Shown here: positions 1-9,654 of the stretch, in pieces
Numbering within the stretch: the stretch's first letter is position 1
Layout: every line of letters starts with the position of its first letter
From: Dendrobium chrysotoxum
Lineage: Eukaryota; Streptophyta; Magnoliopsida; Asparagales; Orchidaceae
Reading direction: 5' to 3'
Length of the DNA: 64,000 bases
Assembly: GCA_019925795.1 (NCBI GenBank)
Contig: CM034298.1
Location: 26,589,556 to 26,653,555 of the forward strand
Notes under the pieces: generated by a model
Database searches by the model: none
Told to the model about the DNA's origin: nothing
What the model saw: only the letters and a program-made list of their open reading frames with translations
Translations under genes and position numbers: made by a program

Positions 1-59
1 AATTTTAGTACACACAATAACAAATATACAATATAAAAACTAAGAGAAATAAAGATAGA

Positions 60-828
60 ATCAGCAATATTTGTTATCATTAAAACCATGAACTCGGAAG
101 CCCGAGTTGTATCACGGTTTCTCCAAGCAAGCTTCTACCTAAGTTCATCCAAGTGTCTTAGTTGATCTTGAGGGAAGATTTGAGGAGAAAGTCTTCAAGG
201 CCAAAGATTATTAAGTTCTCTGCCTCACTGGGAGGGTGAAATGGATTAGTTTTTAGCCTCATAAGGAGGGTGAAAAAAATTTTGGTACTCTGCCACATAG
301 GGTTGGTGGAAGAGATTTTATAATGGCTTCCTTTCCTTGCTATGGGGGGGGGGGGGGGGGGGGGCAAAAAGATAGTCACTAAAGGTTTAGTGCAATACCC
401 AAAGAAGACTCCATGGAATGGATGTAGGTCATGTTTTAACTGAACCACCATAAAATTTTTGGTGTGCTCGTTCCTTTTTTCCTCTTGCATTTTATTTTTT
501 TGCATTTTTTATTTCCTACACATTATATTCTTTCAAATATTAGTTGAAAGCTTTATGATTGTTTTGGATTAATTTTTGTGAGAAAAAATATACAAAAGAA
601 AATAATGTCTTAAAAAAAATTCATTTGTGTGTTTTCTAAAAAATCAACACAAAAGAAAAATTTATGTTAGAGCTTTAGTATTATTGGCTTTCGCATTATT
701 AGATTAACCTCTGATTGAACTTTTTAATTCGATATTAAGTTTTTTCAAGGAAGTAACTTTCAAAAAGAAATATTTAAAACACAATTCACCCCCTCGGCTA
801 GATTTAACAACCTCAATTGAACTTTCAA
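60..828 (+). mobile_element. Sirevirus-type copia LTR fragment (R/U5 half)
   Basis: This stretch follows, in the same order, landmarks of the LTR seen at 53254-54695: repeated 'gagggtga' motifs, 'ctctgccaca' followed by 'ggttggtgga', then 'gtgcaatac' and a 3' segment with 'aattcacccc' ending near 'actttca'. No primer-binding site follows, so it is a solo or truncated LTR and not the start of an element. A proline-rich reading frame on the other strand comes only from the G-run. The start is approximate because U3 is not recognisable. The family assignment is inferred from similarity to the better copies in this window. Confidence 0.7.
344..364. repeat. Poly-G run (21 G)
   Basis: Twenty-one consecutive G lie inside the LTR fragment. 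The related LTR at 54.6 kb has only short purine-rich sequence at this place. The run may be a true homopolymer expansion or a sequencing or assembly length error. Confidence 0.9.
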
Positions 829-839
829 TTCATATAATA

Positions 840-1245
840 CAATTAGTTATAACTCAAATTTTATTTTTCTCATTTAAATTAAAAATTTTATTTAATTTAT
901 TTTTGAGCTAATTGTATAGTATGATCTGGGTTATATAGTATGATAAACAAAAAAATTAAAATATTTTTTTCTCCCACTTATGTGTGTGTATAGTTGCTAA
1001 ACTAACCTAAAACCTTTTACATATGTTGACTACAAAAAAATAAATTATAGACTCTTTGAACAATTCTATCCTATACAACATTTTTTCAGCTCTAATTCTC
1101 TAACGATGCTTTGTAAATGTTGAACCTAAAATATTAGTGATGCACAGAAAAAATTATATACAACATAAAGTAAGATAAACTCAATAATTACTCCATAGTA
1201 TTCGTATTCATCAAAATATAATGTCAGACTCCTGAATTATAACAT
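840..1245 (-). mobile_element. Sirevirus-type copia LTR, U3 fragment, minus orientation
   Basis: Read on the minus strand, the boundary near 1245 matches the start of the copia C 3' LTR: 'gtcatcatt', an A-rich tract, then text like 'ttataaatttt', 'tgacac' and 'ttttgatga'. Further inside are 'atcatactata'-type motifs like those in the U3 of the LTRs at 41.5 and 53.6 kb. It lies next to the oppositely oriented fragment at 60-828, so two copia pieces are placed back to back. Boundaries are approximate. Confidence 0.55.
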
Positions 1246-1317
1246 TCTACCTATTTTTTAATGATGACAAATATTATTGGTTGAAATTACAAATTAATTT
1301 TAATTTCGTGCTAAGTG

Positions 1318-1360
1318 CCCCCCCCCCCCCCCCACTCCCCCCCGCCCCGCCCCCCACCCC
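1318..1360. repeat. C-rich tract with a 16-C run
   Basis: Sixteen consecutive C at 1318-1333 are followed by C-rich sequence broken by single A, T or G bases. This is low-complexity sequence with no coding meaning. Confidence 0.85.
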
Positions 1361-1643
1361 AAATTAAGTGATCCCTCTAAAAAGAGGGAGAAACACTTTT
1401 TTTAATTAAATTTTTTTAACGAGAAAATAGCAAAAAAAGCAAAACAAAGTCACAAGAAGAACTAATAATAAGTAACACAAACTACACTAATGCAAAACAA
1501 TTAATACAATAAATAAACTCCTTACACCTCTTTTGACATCACAAAAATTGAGAACTAAATAGAATAATATAGATCAAACCAAAAAGAAAAAAAAAGAAAA
1601 TACAAACACACTATAAAGATCAAACTACACATCACATCATTCA

Positions 1644-1694
1644 CTACTCATAGGAGGGACCATGATGAGGTGGTGGCGGCGGCTGGAAGTAGGG
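1644..1694 (-). pseudogene. Copia third ORF, C-terminal tail only
   Basis: On the minus strand the 16 codons before a TAG read PYF, Q, five prolines, HHGPSYE. The same tail (aromatic pair, proline run, short acidic or aromatic end, stop) closes the third reading frame of copia A near 12.85 kb, copia C near 52.88 kb and copia E at 60.17 kb. The rest of the frame is not recognisable upstream. The fragment matters mainly because it shows that this frame's end is shared by four copies in the window. Confidence 0.6.
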
Positions 1695-1732
1695 TTAAAT
1701 GGAGACAATTTAATTACTAAATCATGCATAAC

Positions 1733-3305
1733 TGATAAGTGTAAATTACATACTATTTATGTCTTTTATTTCTAGTGAAAAAGTTTTATTTTGTTTTTGT
1801 TTATGCAGGAAAAACTAAAGAGTACAAAAAATTCTAAGTAGTTAACAATACCACGGCGTCAGATGAAATAACACTGCAATGCTTATTTCAGTACCACCAA
1901 GTTGCTCAAATTCTAACATAATAGCATCGAGTTCTCTATTTCCAACCGTTGCGGAAGCAACACAGATTGCATCGTAGTATTATTAGTGCCGAAGAGTAAA
2001 AAAGTTAGCTTGGAGACTCCAGATTCTCTTTTTCCAAATGTTGTGGCACCATAATTTCTCATGCTTTGGCACCATTTTTACACTTGAGCACTATAACACT
2101 CAACAATTCTTAGTGCCACAACTATATAGTTGTACCTTCCAAGATCCACATTATATCAATGAAGAGATGAACTGTTCACCAAATAATCGGTCAAGGTCAG
2201 CTGGTGGTGTAAAACCTTGATTATCGAGGCACTGGTTCACTTCAGGGGCAGTGTGACATCATTAATTAAAGCATCGCATTGCCGGTTACTTTTCTATATT
2301 TTTCTATAAATAGTTATGATGTTATGTTTATAAAAGATTTTGTTCGCTTGTGTAAATTTAGTATGTTTTAGAGTACTTCTCTAGTTCCCTCTTAGTAAAA
2401 TCTAAGGAGGCTAGGGAAGCAAAAGATACAATCATTTGGAATGTTTAGCATATGTTTCTTGAAGAAACACTTTATGTTAAAGGGTGAAGGAGTATAGAGG
2501 AAATACTTGATTCGTCCTAGTGATATCACTATCTTATATTTTTTATTCTTTCGTGAGTTTAATGAAAATGAGTTTACTAGTTATTCATTCTATGTTTGGC
2601 TAATTCTCTTATGTTGGAATGATGATAAAAGAGTATATAAGTACTAATAATGACTCTTGTTCTATCACTACCAAAAGATACTTTTGATATTATCTAGCTC
2701 TTTATTTAATGCATATAGTTTTCATATGTGTAATTAAATTTAGTGTGATGTATAGCCTCAATAAAGAAATGTAAGAATAACTAGCAGTATTAAGATACGA
2801 TGTTTGCATGTTTATATATAGGATGAAAATTTTTCTAGGCTCTTAAAGAGATAGTATAACTCTAGGAGGTCAGCAGATACCATTTTTACCCCTACAAGCT
2901 CGACAGAGATCTAGGGATGTGTATGCTTTGAATCACATTACTTTGAAGAGTCTCATTAGAAAAGATATGTAATTTATATACATCAATCCAAAACAATTTA
3001 ATTAAATATTATATCAAATATTTTGCTATTTTATTTAGTGATAGAATCTCCAAAAATATCATTTTTATTTTAGTTGGATAATTATTATAATTAGAGTAAA
3101 CAATAGAAGTTTGTTGTAAGTAAGCAAAATTCCTTGTGGGTTTGACACTCTACTCGATTACTTTATTACTTTATTTGGCATATATACTTATATATATTAA
3201 GTGGGTTTGTTATTATTTATATCAAAGAAAATCAAAGCATTGTTTGGAAGTGATAGAGCTCTAGATTTTTATACAATAACAAAGTTCACTCCACAACCCC
3301 CATCA
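1733..3305 (+). mobile_element. Athila-type gypsy 5' LTR
   Basis: The segment starts with 'tgataagtgtaaatt', has the early 'tatgcaggaaaa' motif usual in Athila LTRs, a TATA box near 2304, and ends in CA at 3304-3305 just before a 'tggcgccattgcc' primer-binding site. Its length of about 1.57 kb suits Athila. I found no matching 3' LTR, so the element is truncated downstream. The right border is firm because of the primer-binding site; the left border rests on the terminal motif and on where the copia relic stops. Confidence 0.7.
2304..2313 (+). promoter_or_regulatory. LTR TATA box
   Basis: 'ctataaatag' lies inside the Athila LTR, as expected for the U3 promoter that would start element transcription. 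It is inferred from motif and position only. Confidence 0.5.
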
Positions 3306-3311
3306 AGTTTT

Positions 3312-3324
3312 TGGCGCCATTGCC
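3312..3324 (+). other. Athila primer-binding site
   Basis: 'tggcgccattgcc' is one base away from the usual TGGCGCCGTTGCC primer-binding site of Athila elements. It lies 6 bp after the LTR end and marks the start of the internal region. Confidence 0.85.
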
Positions 3325-3479
3325 AGGAAAGTATTTTACTTTTAGCAAATTTTAACTATATTGTTAAATGGATTGTATAATTAAATCTACTTGCATTTTT
3401 TTATTTTTATTTATTTTAGTTGTTGATTGTGTATTCACAGTTGCATGCTTTATAGACATGAAATGGAACTATTATTGTT

Positions 3480-4800
3480 TGACACTAAAATAGAAAGAAC
3501 CCTTTAAAAAATGCTAAAAACCAAAAAGTTAGTGAAGATGGATGAACTTGTATTAGATCAAGATCAATCTAGACCTCTTAGGGATTATGCAAACCCTTAG
3601 TAGACGGAATTCATCAGAGCATTAATAGACCTACAATCCAAGCTAATAATTTTTAATTAAAACCTGTCATAATTCAAATGGTTAAAAATTCCAAATTTGG
3701 GTGAACTCTTGTTAAAGATCCCAATTTAAACTTAGCCAATTTTGTAGAAATTTAAAAACATGAAATTAATAGTGATAGTGATGATGATATTAGACTTATA
3801 TTTTCCTTTTTTTTCTAAGAGAAAAAGTAAAGATGCGGTCAAATTCTTTACCCTCAGGCCCTATAACCATATGGAATGAGTTAGCTCATATGTTTCTTGC
3901 TAAGTATTTCCCACGTTCAAAGAATGCTAAACTTAGAAATGATATAACTTATTTTACCTAGTTTGAAGGAGAATCAATTTATGAGAGTTGAGAGATATTT
4001 AAGGAATTGCACAGGAAATGCCCTCACCATGCTTTACCTAATTGGTTGGTTATTCAAATATTTTATAATGTATTTGTAAGAAATAATAAATGTTGTAGCT
4101 GGAGGATCTTTAATATTTAAGCCATTTGAGGAAGCATATAAATTAATAGAGAAAATAGCTATGAATAATTTCTAGTGGCCTGCTAATAGGGTAAATCCTA
4201 AGAGAGTAACATGAATATATAAATATGATTCTTTGTCAATTTTGAGTGCACAAGTTATAGTAATTTCTAAGTAGTTAAGCACAATAAGAGAAAATGTAGA
4301 ATTCAGAACTAAATTAACTATGAAATTGGAGGATCAAAATTCAATTGAAAATAATAATGTACAAGGGATTAAAAAAATTAATTTGATTGAAAAACAAAAC
4401 AATCCTTACTCTAATATATATAATATAGGTTGGAGGAACCATCCAAATTTTAATTTGCTAAATAATATTGCTGGGAACATTCAATAGAATTCTTGTCAAA
4501 ATAATCAAGGAATAAATTTGAATAATCCCCAACAACCTACTATTAATCCAAGACTTACATATTGTCCAGGATTTAATCAAAGCAATCAGTTTGGCGTAGT
4601 TAGAAATTTAATTACAAAATCAAGATGCTTCTATTAAAAATTTGGAAACCCAATCAAGTCATCTTATAATTTTAGTTAGTATTAGACCTCTTGGATCATT
4701 GCCCAGCAATACTGAAGTTAATCTAGAAGTAAAACAAAATTATCCAAGTGATAATCATTGGAGTATTGGTAGCAATATACCTAGTCAAAATAATAAATCT
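3480..4800 (+). pseudogene. gag: Athila gag (capsid) relic
   Basis: Broken frames give recognisable Athila gag blocks. Around 3870-4100 there is FLAKYFPRSK followed by AKLRND, FEGESIYES, CPHHALPNW and QIFYN. Around 4606-4720 there is the C-terminal block NLETQSSHL with RPLGSLPSNTE. Several stops and frameshifts lie between them, so no capsid protein can be made. Gag follows directly from the primer-binding site, the normal order. Protease, reverse transcriptase and most of integrase are missing downstream, showing a large internal deletion. Confidence 0.8.
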
Positions 4801-5221
4801 AAGTAAGTCTGGCTGAAGACTATAAACTTAGCATTGCAAGGGAGGCAACCCAGATTTTTATTTTTTGTGTGATTGGTAGATTAGGTTTAGTAGTGGTAGG
4901 CTTTATTCAAAAAATATATTCGAAAGAGTGAAGGGAACGTCGCAGTGCCATGTATAGCGCCTCAGCACTGTGCTTGTTTTGTAACATAGTAGTTTAAAAT
5001 TAAAATTTTTCCACTTTTGCTATTCTAAAATTTATAAAAAGTGTAATTTATAAATTTAATTCATTGTCCATATCAATCCATGTTAAGTATAGTATTTGGT
5101 AGTGTCTTCCTTCCTTTTTTAGAGTTTTAAAGTAATGAGTGGAAAGAAATGAAAGCATTCATCCTTAAAAGGAAGTGAAGTATGCTTAAAGATTGAAGAT
5201 TCCTTCTTTATTCTAAGCATC
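4801..5221 (+). other. Rearranged Athila non-coding segment
   Basis: 'gggaggcaaccc' near 4840 and the 'gtcgcagtgcc' text near 4940 resemble the part of Athila elements that normally follows integrase. Here they come before the integrase tail at 5222, so the internal order is scrambled. No open frame is seen. Confidence 0.4.
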
Positions 5222-5540
5222 TTGATTTATGTAATTGTTGATAAACTTTATGAATTCAAAAATAAAGTTTATGAAGATATAAAAATCAATAATGCAAAAA
5301 TGAAGAAGATGCATGCATACAGAGTTTTAGATCATGAATTTTATCCTGGTCAACATGTTTTGCTTTTTGATTATAGGAAGAAATATCATAATGGAAAACT
5401 TTGTGTGGACTAGCTCTTTTACCATCATTAGAATAAATCTTAATGGTGTTATAAGGATTCAAGATAAATAAACTTTTCATATTTTCAAGGTTATTGGTCA
5501 TAGATTAAAACATTATGGATGAGAAGAATTAGAATGAGAA
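5222..5540 (+). pseudogene. Athila integrase C-terminal fragment
   Basis: The frame at 5222-5413 reads LYEFKNKVYEDIK, then FYPGQHVLLFDYR and GKL, the pattern of the C-terminal end of Athila integrase. In the next frame the final block FKVIGHRLKHYG follows at about 5485-5520. The catalytic core is absent. It is a remnant of pol of the element whose gag lies at 3.5-4.8 kb, or of a related copy joined by rearrangement. Confidence 0.75.
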
Positions 5541-7235
5541 AAATCTTAATATGCATATAAGGAGTGGTCATTTTCTATGTATTTTAATATATATGTGAAT
5601 GCTACCCCTATTTTTAATCATTTTTTTAGACGGATTATTGTTGTGTTTAGGATGATTGGAGTTATGGCCATGAGAGCCAATGTATTTGGAGTTGTGCTTT
5701 ATGCACTAATTATCTTGTACTTGGTGTTATAGTTTGTTATATGTATCACATATTTTGTATATTTCTATCATTCATTTTAGTCTATCTAGGCCATTGATTG
5801 GGCTGAAATTAATGGCTAACTAACCCTTATACACTATACTAACAAACCACACCACATCATGCCCTAATTCTTTATGGATTTGTGTTTAGTGCAAATGAAA
5901 ACCATAAGTAATAACTTGATCTATGAACTTTATTTACTAAATTAAAGCCCTTAGAGACTTCAAATTGATATGAGAAATTTTGGGAATGCTAGAAAATTTT
6001 CAAAACTTATCTCATCCAAATTTGAGCTCAAGATATTTTATATTTAGTCAATAATTCCAATAATACTCGAGAGTGTACTTTTAAAATTGATTTTAATGCT
6101 TTAGGAATTTATCTCTAAAATCATAGGCCTTTCAAAATACCTCAAGAAAAATCCATAGAGCATAAAAATAACTAATTTGGACAAGAGTGTGAGTCGTTAT
6201 TAAATTTTAAAGATCAAACAAATTTTATAGTTTTAATTATTTTATTTGCACAATCAGCCAGCTAACTACGTGGCACTATTACACATGGTTCTATCTAATT
6301 AGGTGGGGGGCAATTATTGGAAAAATGGAGACTCATGCATTTAACTAATATCCATTTAATCTGAGATATAATGGTTCTTAGTTAAAGACCGAAAATACAG
6401 GATCAGTGCATGGGATCAAATATGAATAAGTGCCTTTGGTAAAAAATGACTACTCAAAATTGAACTTTAAGCTCCTATAATCTTTATCAATCATGAATGA
6501 TTTTCCTCAATATCTAGAAGATCAAATCGTAGGATCTTGTTAAATTTTATTAGGGAACTAATTTACTCATAATGGTTCAATCCAACAATCAGATCTTATT
6601 AGACTGACCATTTCTCTTTCACTTGAGTGAGACCAATACAAATGGAGCTCTAGTTTAGATCCTACCTCGATCTGAGGGATAATTAAGGATGAATTTTGAT
6701 AGGGTTGAGTTCATCTCTTCTCTAGGAACAATCTTAATTCAAGTTGTAGGGCCTGAGAAGCATTAGATCCTATCTTGGATTTTTGCCAATTTGGGCTCGC
6801 TGAGCTCAATAAAACTTCACCAGAAATCACTAGATAATGCACTAGGGAGATAAGGAATTAAAGAAGAGTTCTTATTGAGGATTCAATTTAGGAACTATTT
6901 AAGAGTGATTGGGGTAAGATTTATGATTTTAAAATACTTGAATCAATGATAATCATATATTATTTGTGAGTGATTGAGTTTTTCATCAAATGGCAAACAC
7001 TAGTGATTTTTAGATGACTAATTTAGAGTTTTAATGATTGAACACTATGCTAAAGCATAATTAGGAATTTGATATAAGTTTTGAATGGAATTCAAGGATC
7101 TAAAGACCATGATTGAAACTTTGATTTTAAGGTTTTGACCTCATACAAAAAATGAGGGGAACTTTCTCCAGTCCGTGTGAAGGCAAAAGGTCTCTTTTCC
7201 TTATTAGGAGTGAGTAGATAGTGGAATTCCTAGAG
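5541..7235. other. AT-rich stretch, no gene recognised
   Basis: No coding frame, terminal repeat or RNA gene was recognised. The segment lies between the Athila integrase tail and the copia A LTR and may hold Athila 3' sequence or the U3 of copia A, but I cannot show either. Confidence 0.5.
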
Positions 7236-7394
7236 AGAGAACTTTGAGGATTGGTTGTAATTTAGGTTGACCAAACTATAATAAAATTTAGTTCGCATTC
7301 CTTTTCTTTTTTGCTTTACTTTATTTCTTGAATTTTTAATTTTCTACTTAGATATATTATTGTTGTAAGTGAATTTGATTTCTAAACAAAACAA

Positions 7395-7397
7395 ATA

Positions 7398-7464
<67 letters not shown>

Positions 7465-7466
7465 GA

Positions 7467-7548
<82 letters not shown>
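7395..7548. repeat. (AAT)n microsatellite
   Basis: About 154 bp of AAT/TAA repeats with two small interruptions. At the same place the partner 3' LTR (near 13929) has only about four units, so most of the length arose after the element inserted. Leucine- and tyrosine-run frames here are artefacts of the repeat. Confidence 0.97.
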
Positions 7549-7710
7549 CTTTTATGTGTTGAATCCAAGTTTTTCAATTAAAATTTTTTTGTTCAACTTT
7601 ATTGCTCTCAAATTAATTTTAAAAATTAAAAATAGATATTATCAATTAATTTATTTCCATTATAAATTGTAGTTAATTATTTAAAAAGAAATTCTTAAAT
7701 TAAGATGATT

Positions 7711-7730
7711 CCCCCCCCCCCCCCCCCCCC
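7711..7730. repeat. Poly-C run (20 C)
   Basis: Twenty consecutive C are followed by C-rich sequence to about 7752, near the 3' end of the copia A 5' LTR, where related LTRs carry 5-8 C. Confidence 0.9.
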
Positions 7731-7879
7731 GCAACCCCCGCCCCCGCCCTGCGCCGCTTTCTGCCAAGCTTAGTCACTTTCAACAGCTATGTGAGTGCGG
7801 CACTTAATTATTTAGTTTCCACATCTTAAGTATATTCATATATGACATAGTTAGGGAATCAAAAGATGATAGAAGGGTA

Positions 7880-8960
7880 TTCTATGACATGTCAACCACT
7901 TTTTGAGAACATTCCCTTTGACTTTAGTAAAAATCAGCATGCCTATATTCTTTTAATCCATAGAGTATAAGATGTTAAATTTAATTCAAGTCAGATATTC
8001 ACCACAACATAGAATAGTGAATGGCATGAAGATTGAAATACCTTCTCTTAAATGGAACATAGAATATAGGGAGTATGCACACTTAAATTCTAAATATTTG
8101 AACTATTTCTTTTATGCAATTAAATCTAAAGATTATATGAGAGTTTCAAATTTTAGCATTGGAAAATAGATTTGTGATAGATTGTGTATTACCTATGAAG
8201 GAACTAGTGAAGTTAGACAACCTCACTTAAATATCTTATTGCATGATTATAAATTGTTTAGAGTGCAAAGAAATTAATCTATCTCTCGTATGTACACTAG
8301 ATTACAAAGATCATGACTTCTCTTCATGCTTTGTGAAAAAAAAAAAAATCAAATTCTAAAAAAGTCAATGAAATCCAATGTTTCTTACTAGAGTCTTGGG
8401 ATGTTAAGGAAATTACAATATCATAGTCAAAAGATCTAAATACTTAATCTATTAATAACTTGCTTAGTTATTTGACTGCATATGAGCAAAAGATTAGCTA
8501 AATAACTATAGATAATAGAGATAAAAGAATGAGCAAGATTACTCCAATAAAAAAAATGATGACTCAGATAGTAGTAACTCAAAAGGAGTTGGAAATGAGG
8601 AGATTATGCTAACGATAAGACAATTCATGAAATTTTCACGATAAGATAATTCATAAAATTTCTAAGAAATAAGAAGAAGCAACCAAAGGAATAGTAAAAA
8701 TGTAAAATTAATAAATTAAATAAGATTTTTGTTAATATTGTGTGTTATGAAAGTATGAAGAAAGGTTTTAAATATAAGATCAGACTGTCCAAATCTGAAT
8801 AACCAACTAACTAAAGAAATGGTTAAGGAAGGAAATGATGCTAAAAGGAACAAATGAAGAAATCAGAATGACTTTTTGGCCAACTCAGAATCAGACTCTT
8901 CAGAAACTAAAATTGAAGAGGTTGTTAAAATTTATGTTTAATGCAAAAGGATAGATAGGA
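7880..8960 (+). pseudogene. gag: Copia A gag relic
   Basis: The frame at 7972-8169 and its continuation past a stop give LNSKYLNYFFYAIKSKDY, then ICDRLCITYEGT and LNILLHDYKLF. These match the copia C gag at 46.9-47.1 kb and the gag-polyprotein domain of plant copia elements (CTYEGT-like core). Later frames are interrupted by many stops. The zinc knuckle expected near 8.9 kb is not recognisable. It is upstream of a coiled-coil segment and pol, in normal order. It is non-functional. Confidence 0.8.
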
Positions 8961-9039
8961 ATGCAAATTTAATTATAATCATTTGCTCATTTTCTCTGAA
9001 TAATTGCATTCTAGTTATAAAAATCTAAAAAAGAAAATT

Positions 9040-9340
9040 ATCTTATTTAAAACATAAGCATGATGCATTAGATGATGAGAACTCATATTTGGTTAAGAAT
9101 TTTACTTGTTTAAAAATTGAGCATATTGCATCACTAGATTTGTACTCGAGTTTAGAAGAGGACTCAAAAAGCTTGGAAAATAACTTGAAGGACAAAACAC
9201 AAATGCATGTTGACTTAGAACATGCATATAAAACATTAAAAAAAGAGGTCCTACATTTACAAGATAGTGAACATGAAGCATATATGAAATTAAACATTTA
9301 TAAAAGTGCAAGAAGGTTCGATGTGAGATATCAATGAATT
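9040..9340 (+). pseudogene. Copia A gag C-terminal coiled-coil segment
   Basis: The frame at 9089-9337 is rich in Leu, Lys and Glu in heptad-like spacing (SSLEEDSKSLENNLKDK, then LEHAYKTLKKEVLHL). The same kind of segment, somewhat longer, occupies the equivalent position in copia C (47841-48302). In sirevirus-type elements a coiled-coil gag tail is usual. It ends in a stop; the surrounding gag is broken. Confidence 0.65.
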
Positions 9341-9654
9341 TAAAGCTGTTGCATAAGGATCTACGAACACACCACCTAGGATAGCACCACATTTATCTCC
9401 ATTCTATAAGAAAAATCAATCATTACATCAACTAGCTCATTAATTCTCAGCATTAAATATTTCTCTTATAACTTGGTAGGACACATGGGAAAAGTCTGCA
9501 CACTCAGAGTTCACCATAGCACCTAGTTTGTCTAGATGCCTAAGTCCTCAATAGAAAAATATAGCATGCTTGTATTATCTCACACTTTGAGGCCCAAGCT
9601 TTTTTGGGTTCCAAAAATGTCATCTTAGTATGTTATATGGGTATCCCTTCATAA

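Larger units (their letters stand above)
1250..1732 (-). mobile_element. 3' internal end of a sirevirus-type copia, minus orientation
   Basis: This continues the minus-strand element upstream of its 3' LTR. It resembles the A-rich non-coding segment between the third frame and the polypurine tract of copia E (59.93-60.17 kb), including a 'gacatcacaaaaa' motif near 1536. A C-rich block at 1318-1360 interrupts it. Near 1644 it contains the tail of the third reading frame, listed separately. Confidence 0.55.
7236..7760 (+). mobile_element. Copia A 5' LTR, R/U5 part
   Basis: From 'ctttactttatttc' near 7313 to 'taagatgatt' at 7710 the sequence follows the copia A 3' LTR at about 13840-14110 step by step, including the (AAT) site, 'ttttatgt', 'attcaacttta' and 'cttaaattatg'-like text. 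A copia gag relic follows. The upstream U3 part was not recognised, so the true LTR start is unknown. A 20-C run occupies the place of the usual 'ttcaccccc' near the LTR end. Confidence 0.65.

Noticed and set aside
158..505. Minus-strand frame with a proline run
   Set aside because: The prolines come from the 21-G homopolymer inside an LTR.
7344..7577. Minus-strand frame of Leu and Tyr runs
   Set aside because: It is a direct translation of the AAT microsatellite.
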